A stretch of DNA of 64,000 nt from Sitta carolinensis (lineage: Eukaryota; Chordata; Aves; Passeriformes; Sittidae). Positions 28,901-40,900 of this stretch are shown here, piece after piece (position 1 is the first letter of the stretch; every line of letters begins with the position of its first letter). Where the stretch lies: NCBI GenBank assembly GCA_032173965.1, contig CM063283.1, positions 34,945,743-35,009,742 on the forward strand, given 5' to 3'. The notes beneath the pieces are model-generated. The model did not search any database. It was not told where the DNA came from and saw only the letters and a program-made list of their open reading frames with translations. A program made the position numbers and the translations under genes.

Positions 28901-31900
28901 CACAGGTGTTTCTTTGGGATAATACAGTTACAAAACATTTGGAAGCTACTCCTGGCATTGAATTCCATACTATTTTGTATGCATTATTTTCTTTACATAC
29001 CCTCAAGCTGTGATGTTTAGGGTGAACAAACAATTCAGCTACATGACGTCGTTCAGTCTGTGTACTGTATTTCCTTCTGAATTCCCAAGAGTGAAGAGTT
29101 ATTGTCAACTATATTGAAAGAATATTGGTCTTACTTTCCCAAAAATAGAATTCTTCAGCTGTACCATTACTTTATATGCAGTCTTTCTGTATTCTCAGGT
29201 CTAAGAATCTCTGAGTTTTATGAAAAACAAAAAATGGGAGGCGCATGAACAATCTCTTAGAGGAATTTCTGAAGGAAGCACTTCTTTTGGAAGGGCTTGT
29301 TTTAAAAAACCTTTAAAAAAGCCCTTTAAACTTCCTACTTCTATAGGAATGCCCTAGTTTTGATGGAAATTCAGGCCCATTCAAGAGCATTTCAAAATGA
29401 CTGATCAATATAAAGATCCTCATAAAAGGTGTGTAGTTTTACAGTAGGTAACAGAGTTTCCTACTGTAAAACTGTTAATTGTAGGTTTCCAGTATTACCT
29501 GCAAGAAAGAAGACATGACTCCCACAAAGAATCTGTTTGATTTAGCTATGTCTTCTCTCTTCCAGCTTTCTGTGTTACAGGCAAGTTTTTAATATTCCTC
29601 ATGATCTGCCCTACCCACCTCCATGTTTAGTTGTTGTGGGCAGTTGACTTTCAACTTCTTCTCAGATATTCTTCCCTTTAAAATAATTACTCATTTTAGG
29701 AATTAGGCACATTACATTTAAGAGTAATAGTTTGTCAGACATGTAAATCACAGAATGGCTGGGGTTGGAAGGGACCTTAGAGATCACCTAGGTCCAAACC
29801 CCCTAGACCAGGTTGTTCAGTCACTTCTAGGTTTTTAATCTGTGCTGCTGAAGCACAGATTCCATTAGTTTTAGGTATGCTACTTTCATAACAGTGAAAT
29901 AAAAGTGATTCATTGATTCCTGTAGATGATTATTTAGAAGGGCATTCCAGCTATTTTCTGGAAGTTTTGTCTTATTTTTTAACCAAAAATATCAAGAAAA
30001 GAAATTTAACTTAGGAATTCTTAGGTAATAACTGGGTTTGGTATATCTGCTGGTCTTTCTCTAATTCCTTAAAAAGATAATTGATAATAATAAAAAAATA
30101 TTGTAAATGCTGTGAGTTGTAAATTCTGTGTTAGCTGCTAAAAATTTTTACTAGGTTTTCTACAATGCTGTTGAAATTATAGAAATTGGCAGAATAAAGG
30201 GACATTGTTAGGATTTGTCTGGTGACGGTTCACATCTCAGATTCTCAAAATCTTGGTATCTCCTACCTCATATTACTAAGTATACTTCAAGTTACAACAT
30301 GGTGTGGCCTTCTTACTGAGGCGGCATGTATTTCTAATGCTCACACAGAGTTTTTTGAAAATTGGCATTCAAAAATAACAGCTCTTTAACATGCTCATTT
30401 GTTGAAGGCCTTCATTTGCCTCACAGCAAATGCAGGGTAGCTCTTCAGAAAACCAGTTCCAGTTCTTAAGTGGTGCTTATGGTTTTTTAAAATTACTTTC
30501 AGTCCAACCTCAAAAAACATTGTGACAGAATACTTGTAAAAATATTTGCAAAAATGAGCAAATATTTACCAAAGCGTTGGCACAGAAATACATTTGCCCA
30601 AGCCTAATTACATGTTAGCTTTCCCTTGTCATCAGTTTTTCTAACGTTTTTTCTGCATGTACTGTTGCATGTGTGTATTATTGTAAATGCTAGGGATTTT
30701 TGGTTTTTTTCCTTTGGCTGCTCTTCATTTTTTAGCAAGGCGAATATAAATCTCTATTTTGAAATGTTTAAAATAATTTCAGTAAAACATCCATGATCCT
30801 TAAAAACCAGTAATTTTATTGCCATGCATGGAGTGAGATTTTTTATGTTTTGCCACAACCAGAGTTGTATGTGGCTAAAAGAGATTTATCAGCTTTCTCT
30901 ATTATCATCATTTAAACTTTGAGTACCGTTTTACTCTGCCTTTCTGGAGAATGACAGGTAACAGGTTGTAGTTTTGACTGTTTTGCCCACTACAGGTGAC
31001 CAACTGAGTGCCATACTGAATTCCATTCAGTCACGGCCAAATCTCCCAGCTCCTTCCATCTTTGATCAAGCTGCAAAACCTCCCTCTTCCCTTGTCCACA
31101 GTCCATTTGTGTTCGGACAGCCCCTTTCCTTCCAGCAGCCTCAGCCACAGCTTCAGAGTAAGTTTGTCAGCCTTACCTGCCTCGTCAGTCCGTTTCTGCA
31201 GCTTTGACATTGCTGTTCTCAGTTGCTTACCAGCTACTAATCATCCCACAGTGCACCTTTCTGTGTTTGTTGTTTTACGTTTTTCATGATTCAGAAGCAT
31301 GTGAGGTAATGCTCCCAAAGAAGTATACTTGTTCAACTTTAATTTTTATATTGACAATATTTTGGGTTTGTATGTGTTCTTCACTGTAGACAAGTCATGA
31401 AAGTGCTTTGCCAATATTTTATGTGGCTCTGGTTTATGTAATTAAGGTAATATATGCAATTAAGGTAAATATTTCACATAATACAAAAATGCTGATAATT
31501 CTTTTAACCTCAGAAATGCACTGCAGTAAGTACATAGGTATTAACTTCTCTTGCTTCCTAAATTTCTGTTTTTGTTATTGCTCCGGACTTAAGGAATGTA
31601 ACTGGACAGTGGGAACAACAACATTCATAAGAAATGTTCTGTTAGTTTTCTGTTGGGTGCCATAGGATCGGTGTGGTAATGAAAGTCTGCTTGTTGAGGT
31701 GAATACCAGCTAACCTGATTACTGATGGGAGGGCAGGAAACTGTTTGGATTAATGAAAGTGAGAAGTTCAGTATTCATGATGGATAGCTGATGGTGCTCT
31801 AAATTCTCTCTTACCTGCAGAACAGGTACAGCACAGGTCACAGGAATACTAGTTTATCCCTGTCTCCCACAAACTGTCAGATCTCTGAGGTGTCTCAGCT

Positions 31901-34900
31901 CTTTTCTTGTGGGACCCTGTCAGTCAGTTCAGTGTCTGTGTATATGCAATCCTGCATCTCTCCAGCTCAGCTTATTGAAGTGACAGTGAAGTCCTTCATG
32001 TGAGAACTAGATTAAGATTTCTAATTTGCTTTTACAAGGACTGTTGGAAATACTTTGACTGCGACATCCTGAAAGCAGAATATTCCAAACTCAGATAAAA
32101 CAGCTGATTGCCAGTGGCATCAGCGCACCCTCATTGAGAATTTCTCAAATATTTGTTCTTTCCTATCACTTTTAGGGGCTTTTTTTTTCTATTGTTCAAA
32201 CAGGTAAAATCAGATACTCAGCTTTGCATGAAAAATAACCCTGTCTTATTTCAAATTTCAGATTTGTCCTTTAGCATTTATACCTATATTGTACAAAAAC
32301 AAAAGCAACATTTTTGACTGCCCAACAAGATCTTGCCTAATGGATTTCTCTAAGACATGAAGATAAATTGTATTCAGTAAGCTACATCCATGTTTTGTGT
32401 TTTAGTAAGGATCCAATTCAAATGGAAATCTTTTTTTGGTTAGGTAGAGGGGGGGAGCACTGGTGGTACAAATAAAAAAATGAAACCAGAAAATCTTTTC
32501 GAATTTGTGTCTGATTTGGGGTCTTAGCTTAGTATAAAGTCTCAACCAATATGGTTATTTGCCCTTCCAGAAGGACAAAAGCTGCCAACCTGAACTGGTG
32601 TGCTGGTGCACTGACTGTGATTTGATTCAAGGACTTTTTTTTTAAACAGTTTATTACCCAGTGTCAGGTTTGATGCAGATAATCTAAATTATTTATAAAG
32701 GAGAGAAATACTAATATTTTTGTTTTCAGAAAATTTAAGAATAATATGGGAGGTTTCTTGTTTAAATTTCCTTAGGCTTTTCCAAACGTGTTCATCCTCC
32801 ATTTGCAAGTTCTTCCAAATTCAACATATTGTCAGGGATGCCTGTAAGATGATATCAATATACTTGTTCATTTAATAATTTTATGCACTTATATTAGAAC
32901 TGTAACAGAAACTCATTTTAAGTATGCAATTTTGTTTCATTACTTCTAATTCACTTTGTAGCCTCCTGTTACCAAACTTGTAATTAAAAGTTAAATCCAT
33001 TGAAGAACGTTTCTTAAGTCCATATCAAGTCAATTGAATTTTTGCCCCAGACATGCTTAGTTTTATTTTCCAACTATATGCTCCATTTTTAAATGCTTCC
33101 TGCAATCAAGTTAGATTTTAAAATTAAAATGAATGTTTATAGTCAATATACTGTTATATTAAATAGACTAATGATAGTCTAATAGTTGAAAGCAGTTGTG
33201 CCAGCCTAGATTTCCCCGTCTACAGAGGTTATATGCTAAATATCAACCTCGATGGCAAGTCAGCCTAAATAGTTCAGTCTATTATATACATTTTCTGTTC
33301 TTCCTCAGATATCTCTACTGCTGGGGAGAAATTTGGTTTGGAAGCATAATTCTAAGGAAAGCTAGGATCCTGCTGAACGCCCTCTAGAATTGTTTCCTTA
33401 ATTTAGATTTTTATAATAGGAAGAAAAATCTTGATCTGATATAAGCGTACTTTGTGCTGTTGACAGATTATAGTCTTCCTTAGAAGTGTTTGTACATAGA
33501 TGGTTTCAGGAGATTTTTCTGTACTTGAGGTTTGGTTTCAAATTCACTTAAGGAAGAAGGAAAAGACTTGTCACAACCTTTTGTCCTCCAGCACAGTGTC
33601 TGGTTATTTTTTTCCAGAAATGCTACAGTTTGGGACAGTCACCTCCTGAAATATGATGCTTGAAGAAATAAAAAGTGTCTCTGTTGCTCCTTTCACATCA
33701 TAAATAAGTAATAGCGCTCTGTGTTATATCAGAGAATTTCTTGCAGAAGGGATATTAGAAAAAACAGAAGGGAAACTGTTCCAGAGTTTTGTGTTTTACC
33801 CAGTTTTACTCAGTTACTGTTACTCAGTTTTACTTGCTAGAACTCTGTGAACAGCTGATTGTCCTGTCCTGCTTAGTTCCTCTGCTAATTTTCAGACATG
33901 GTTATACAAGAGGTTGTTTTGTTTTTCACAGGGACAGACAAAATGAAGATAATCTTGCCATTTATTTTAATTCTTTGTCAGTCTTGTGTGCAACTAAAAG
34001 TTCAGAGAAGGTAGAATTGCTGGCAAATCTTACCTAGAGTTCAATAACATCTGTATTTGTTGGGGGTCAGCAAGGCTCTACAGCCTTGTCTGTTCTCTTG
34101 GGGACCAAATTTACCCCCAAAGCTCCACAAGAAGGTTTTGCCATCGAGATGAGCCCTTGGGAAAAGCTGCCTCCACTCCTGGGTGAACAGCAAACACCAA
34201 AAAAATGAGAAGCTGAATGTTTGATGTGTTATAGAGAGATAGGTTTGTAGTTTTAAAAATGCCTCATATATTTCTATGGGCCAAGATGGAGATTTTAGGG
34301 AGTCGGTCCTCCCTTCTCCCTTTTCTCCTTCTTTTTCCTTTTTCTGTGACCTCAGTTCCTATCATGTAGCAATTGGTAGAGGGAATTTAGTTTAGAAAAG
34401 ACTTGTTAATAATAGTGATAGTTATTGGATTTAAGGACAAAATAATGTACGTAGAACTTTTCTATTTGATGATAAACCTTATATAAACTCTCTGTACTGC
34501 GCATTTTTCGGCCATTTTTGGCACCTGGGGCCAGTGGTAACACTGTGTTCCTGACCCTTTGATAACTTTAGAATAAACACCATGAAGCAGCTTTGAAGCA
34601 GTTTGTTGTTCTTCCCTGAGATGAGAGATTGAGAAGAAGAGCCATCTGGGCACAAACCACCCTCGTGGAACCCCAGCCGGGTCACCACAGTATTGACTTG
34701 GAGCCTTTGCAAGATTTTTTTTCCATTAAGTTCGCAAGTTTATGTATGTATCTTCCTTGGGTATTTGACCAAAACAGGCTGTAAATGCTGCAGACTGCTT
34801 ATGCTTGCTTCTCTTATAAGATCATCAGTAACAGATTTGCTTGTGACTTGCAAACTGCCATCCCACAAGATTATTATTGGTTGCTTGATTCATTTGTCAA

Positions 34901-37900
34901 TGAACTTCGTTAAAAGCATAGAAGATGTTTCTGTTTTGAGTTCTGAGATTAGGGGAAGTGTGGAAACCTAGAGGTTCATGGAAGATCTTGTTTCTCAACC
35001 TTCAGCAATATGTGCTAGTTCATAAATCTCCTTAGATGTGCCAAGTGTGGGTAACAGTATCTTGGCATCCTGTCCAGCATCCCTTACCAAAATTTCATGG
35101 TTTGCTGTTTGAGTTCTGAAGTTAAGGAGGGACGTGTGAGACTTGGCAGTCACCAGTGTTAGACCTTTATGCCATGTTTGCTCACACCTGAGTTGATTCT
35201 ACAAATAAGAAATGGATTTCTGGGCTAAAAAGCTTGGACCCCTGTGATTCCCAGTATGTTAACCCTCTTCCAATGCAGCCCTGTCAGCTTGCTTGAGGTG
35301 CTGCTTCCTGGTCCAGGCAGAAGCTGCAGTGCTGAGCTGCTGCTCAGTACAGTGTCCTGTCATGCTCCTTCCTTTCCAGTCCATGCTGCAGAGCTGCAGT
35401 CCCGACCATCCATTATCAGCTCCTGCCATTCTTGTCAGGAGCTCCTTGATACATCCCTTCAGAGTTGTGCAATCAGTTTCTTTTTGGTTTTGTTCCTTTC
35501 CCATCTAGATGCTGATGAAATTGCATTTAGAACCATGGTGCTTCTCTGCATTTTCTAAAACTGTAGAGGAGGTATAGAAGACCAGCACACATATGGAGCA
35601 CATAGCATGTGCTCCTTAGTAGTGTTGCAGTAAAATGACAGGAGAGCATCTTCTCAACCAGGCAGGGTGATCTCTTCTGTGTGTGACTTAATCATAAGTT
35701 AAAACAATGACAGCTGGTCTAGTTGGTTTTTCAGATGCTGCATATTGACAAGGCATCATTCCTGAAAATTTGAGCCAGATTAAATGGTCTCATAACCTAG
35801 GCTTTTCAGGTTCTATGGGCAAGGGTACATATGAAACATACATTTGGCCAGGTCAATCCAAAACCATCCTCAGGGGGCTGGTATGGTAAAGGTTGGAGGA
35901 AGAGTACAAATTGTGTCAAGTGTGTTTTTAGAACTATTTTCTTCATATCACATCTTCAAAAGTTGTAGTTATAAATTAGAAAAGCATATAATTTTTTATT
36001 TTTTTATCTATCTTTCCAGCACAGGAATGCCTCTTTCAGTTAATAAACTTATATGGGTCAAGTGTTAGCATTCAAAACCCCACCATTGGTGTAGAATATT
36101 GCTAATATTTTTCACATGATGCCATATTTCACCTTTTGCTTTAATTCATTCACTCATACCCCTACTTTAACCATACTAAATACTTCTTTCTTTTTTTAAT
36201 ATTCAAACTTTTTTTACTTCAGTGTATTATTTTATTCATTGAAAAATAATTTCTTAAAAAAGTCCTAGTTCTGCTATCAATATGACATTTGGCATTTTCA
36301 GAAGGTGAAAATAGATACATTGATTGCAGTGCTTGAGGAAATTCAGCTAACAGTTGTATTGTAGTTTACATGCCAGTAAAAAACAATGAAAGAGTAAATT
36401 GTTTTTAAGAGGCATCCATTGCTCAGGCAACACAGCAAAGGCGGGTCAGTATTTTTCTTCATCATGATGCAGAAAAGCAGTGGCTTTTCAGATGAAACTT
36501 GAACTTAAATCCATGTTCCAGTAACATTTTATGTGATTGTTACAGAATGTGTTTAAAAAAGATTCACGTGACTCAGTGGTATGTCTTGAATCCTAGATTT
36601 CCTCAGAGGAAGTAGGCACAGCTGTTAAAAGACTGCATCCTGCCATAGAAATTGAATTGCCTCTTACGTCTCCATATTGTGTAGCTTTTCAAGCTGGAGC
36701 AGTTTCCATGTTGAAGGAAAGAGCATGACTGAAGGCACACTGTCACATTTGAATGGTTCATGAGACAGGCCTTGCCTGCCTTGTATTTCAAGTCTTTGTA
36801 GTCTTTGAGGATGTTTCAGAAAGAGGGAGTCCTGATCAAAATGTTGGTCCCTGAGGCTGTCCAATTATCCTGGATATACATAGATTGTCATGGTCTTGGA
36901 CTCACTATCCCCTTGAAATGATTTAATAGTAGCAGTACATCATTCAACTCTGGATTGATTACAACATTGTAAAATGTAAGTGTTCTCAGACAGCACGAAA
37001 GAACGATGTAAAAACGTGCATTCATGAAAGTGGATTTCATAAAGGTTTTCCTTTAATTATTCATAGAGTGCAATGCTAGTGTATCAAATTTTAGGCATTT
37101 TTCTGCTGTTAGGCTGCTACTGCTGTTTGGTGCTCCTAATGCTTGTCTGCCTTTTTTTTCCTTTAAAAATTGACAGAGTGACATCCTGTTACTCAGCAGC
37201 TATATAGTATTATTGGATCTCTCCAAATCAATTGCAGGTATCAAAAGTTGGTCTTACTGGTGTGTTAAATCTGTGTTAATACAATGTTGAGAAATTAAGG
37301 ATTGTTTTCTTTTTTTAAAGCAAGAATTTCTTACTTCAAATGTGTGAACACCTCCTCACTGTAGAGTTTCTAGAACCATAGGCTCAGCACATTGCATAAG
37401 GTAGCAGGCTTGCTAAGTTGATGTGTACAAGTTAGTAAATGTATTACTAGAACAAAAAGATGTCTTAAATAGTGTAGAAATTAAAACTATATTTTTAATA
37501 TGGCTACATTACTCCATTTGTACAAAAGGGTGTGCCTAAAACAGAGTGTCTTCTAACATATAGATTCTCTTTACAATTACTACTTCAGTAAGGATTTTAT
37601 TTCCTTTTTTTTCCAAAGGAAGGAATAGGAATTAGAATTAGATTTTAAACCAGGAAATAATAGAAAAATTAGAAAAATAAAATGATAGTCTGAAACAAAA
37701 AGTCCTTCTTATTTTTCTCCAAGTTTCGTTTTTGTAGAGCTGTACTTTTAACAGATTTGGTGTCAGTAGACTCAATTAAAATTATCATGGGTGATATCAG
37801 AATTTTTCTTCGGTCAAAATTATTTTAAGAGCTGATACAATTTTTTTTCATGTACTATTGACACTCACCTACTGGTAGTTATGTGTTGAGGAACTCACCA

Positions 37901-40900
37901 TTACATAAGTGAAGTTTATCAAAACATTACATTACTGCGGTGCAATCCCTTTTGAAAATCGAGAGTTTTGATGTGTTTAATATTTTTTTTCAATGATTAA
38001 CACGATTCCAGCACAAATAGTTAGATGTTCTCTAACTTTCATGAACAAGTATATAAATTGATCATCTGGAAGGCTATATTGAAGTTCTTGATAATTAATT
38101 TCTGAATTCGCACATTAAATGTTAACATTTCCAACCCAGGTTCAGTTCATAAATCTCAGCAGCTAGCCCCCATATATTACATTTTTGTATCCTAGAAACT
38201 AAGATTGAAATTGCAGCATTTTTAGATCAGGGAAGCTGATCTACTATATTCTACTACAAACTACTGTCTGTCATTTAAAGCTAATGTAGGAATCTAAACG
38301 CTGAATTCAGAATACTGAACAGAGAAGATGCATATCATTTGAAATGCTTGTTTTAATCTTTGCTGCTTTTCCATTGAATCTGTGCTGCTTCTGTGCAACT
38401 GTTTTCCACTGTAGAAACTCCATCCTGCTGCCTTGCTTCTCGTGAGCGTATTTACAAAACTAGTGATGTAGCTGGGCCTGCCTCTGCTATTTCATCTCTC
38501 TCTCACAAACTGAAGGGTGGGTATGCATGCCAATATAGCAAGGTTATTCAGAATTTTTACCTGCAAAATGTTTTGGGTTTGGTTTTTTTACTCCTTCCAT
38601 TCATTTTCATTTCATTCACATAATAAAATAATGTTTTGAAAGCAAATGTTCAATTTGGTATTTGTTGGGAGCTCATCTGATGTAATCGTTCAGTGTTGCC
38701 TTCCTGAGTTGCAGCAACTCCATGATACACAATCTAGCTGTCTTTGCTTTGTAAAATGGGAAGTGACTGTTAGTCTAATTGCACCTGTTTTCAAACAACA
38801 GGCAAAAGAAGTAGATAACGAGAAACAGGAAATAAAATCTGGATTTTTTTTTTTTTTTTTCTTATAGACAAAGCAGCTTGCTATTTGTGCAGCTTTTTCT
38901 TTGGGAGATTTTTCTTTTTGTGCTGATATTCTGAATGCTGCTTAGGATTATTTATCTCTATATGTGCAAATCCAAACCTTTGTTTTTTAGAAAAACAAGA
39001 TACTTTGTTGTTGGAAGCCATTGTTAGGCTATACCTTTCATAAGCAGTTTTGTTCTGGAATGTTTTCCTCATTGGTATTTGCTAATCATGCATGTACTTT
39101 AAATTTGATGCTTTGCTGAATGGCTTAAAGTGTTCTATGTCCTCTAAAATTATTGTCATCTTTTTCACTTTTTTTTTCTCTTTTATGAGGCATTCTGTAA
39201 AATTTTCAATCTAAAGTATTTTCTCATCTTGTAGACTGGGAGAAATGTGCATAAAAGTAATTCTAATTTGCATTTCAGAATTTATCACAAAATAAGCATC
39301 TGAGAATAGCTCATCAGTAAAACTGGTGATTAACTAAGCTGGAATGGTTGAAATACTTGGACTGATTTCTGAAACTTTTTTTTTTCTTTTAGCAAGAAGA
39401 GTCATTTTATAAATCACAATGTACCATGTTTTTCCTGCCTTCCTATTCCACCTCCTCCCTCCAAGTGAAAAACAATAATAGAACTTGTAAAAATAAAGCT
39501 AGAACAGACTCTCAAGATTTATTAGGATGATAAATACTTTAGATATTCTCATTATATTCTACTGCTTACATTTGATGTAATATTCTTGAATATAGACACA
39601 ATGTTTCTTCTCTGCTCAGAAAAGCATGAACTTATGCCATGTCATCGGAAGGCAGGAGAGGATTCTAACTTTCAGGCTTGTTATTCCAATATAATTCATT
39701 ACCTTCACTTTTTCCGATCGTTATTAATTTTATTGTAAAGTATTTAAATACAGAAATAACAAATAAATAATTTTTTTTTTTGTAACCTGAGGAAGCATTT
39801 TGGTTGCTAAATTTTGCTCAAAAGTTTTCTAAATTTTCGTGTGATTTTTTTAATATTGTGAGAGATAATAGGAAAAAATTGCTTCCATGTATTTTCCAAC
39901 ATAGGGGTAAGGGATGGTGATTGAGAACTGCATGAAATTGCTTCAGATCCCTCCCATAATGCATAAGAAAGTAGGCACTGATTTCACATCTTCTAATACT
40001 AGATAAAGGGTGACTGTCTATCCTGTTCCCACTAGAAATCAAGGCTTAAATTTGCAAATATTCTCTGATTAATTGGAACATTACTTTTTAACAAATAGTT
40101 GCTTTCCCAAAAATAATCCCAGACAAATGCAAATAACCTTTTAATATCTAGAAAAGTAAAATATTCCTAAGTTCTGTGTCCTATTTCTGCAGGCCTTACT
40201 AGGGAAACACTTCTCGTGTTTGACTAATGAAAACCCATTCAAATCGAAAGGATTTAACTCTGCATTCATGATTTTGCAGTGTTAGGATTTATGGAGAGAC
40301 AGCTGTATTAACTGTGCATTGCTTGCCAGTAATTTCCATGTTGCTTGAATTAGTTTTCAAAATACAAGTCTAGACCAGAGTGTTGGTTCACAGAAGTATC
40401 AGAAGCAGATTGCCTTAGTAAGCTACTTTTTTCATATACTTGTTTTGTATGTACTTGTACTAAGCTACCTGAAATTCTTAATCTTACAGCTCTGTAGATT
40501 AATGTATGTACAAAGTCAAAGTGCATAGGAACAATAAATTAGTGCATCAGAGTAGGAGGACATCATTGACCAGAGTTGGCCTTCTAATTTAGCAGTTGGA
40601 AAAAGTGGGTTTGTTGTTTTGCAGGGGGTTTAAGTGTTTTGGTAGCAGAACATTGGGTAGATTGTGGACTTTAAAAAGTAGATTCACAAATTATGAATTT
40701 AGGTAGTTTTGAGTATATTTTCAAGCCTCTTGCCCAATTTGCCTTATTAGCAGTGTTTACTTACTACAATTCCTGACTTTTGAGCATTATAGAAAATAAA
40801 TCTGGCAGTACATTTGATCTCTGTGCAAGTCTCCTGTTGCAGTCAGCCTATCACACGTTGGGATAATAGATAAATTGTCCCTGGTTTCTGTTACAGCTGT

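Larger units (their letters stand above)
27599..30995 (+). other. Intron with hairpin and CR1 fragment
   Basis: 3.4-kb intron containing a perfect 14-bp inverted repeat at 29435-29473 and a reversed CR1 3' end at 29749-29820. The remainder is featureless. Confidence 0.85.
34058..34689 (+). mobile_element. Solo long terminal repeat of an endogenous retrovirus
   Basis: 632 bp beginning TGTTGGGGG and ending GGGTCACCACA, flanked on both sides by GTATT (34053-34057 and 34690-34694). It contains a TATA box (34480-34487) and an AATAAA signal (34572-34577) in the order expected of U3-R-U5, in the same orientation as the host gene. No internal retroviral genes are present, so this is a solo LTR left by recombination. 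A 5-bp duplication fits an ERVL-like or other 5-bp-duplicating avian ERV; the family is not identified. Confidence 0.88.
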
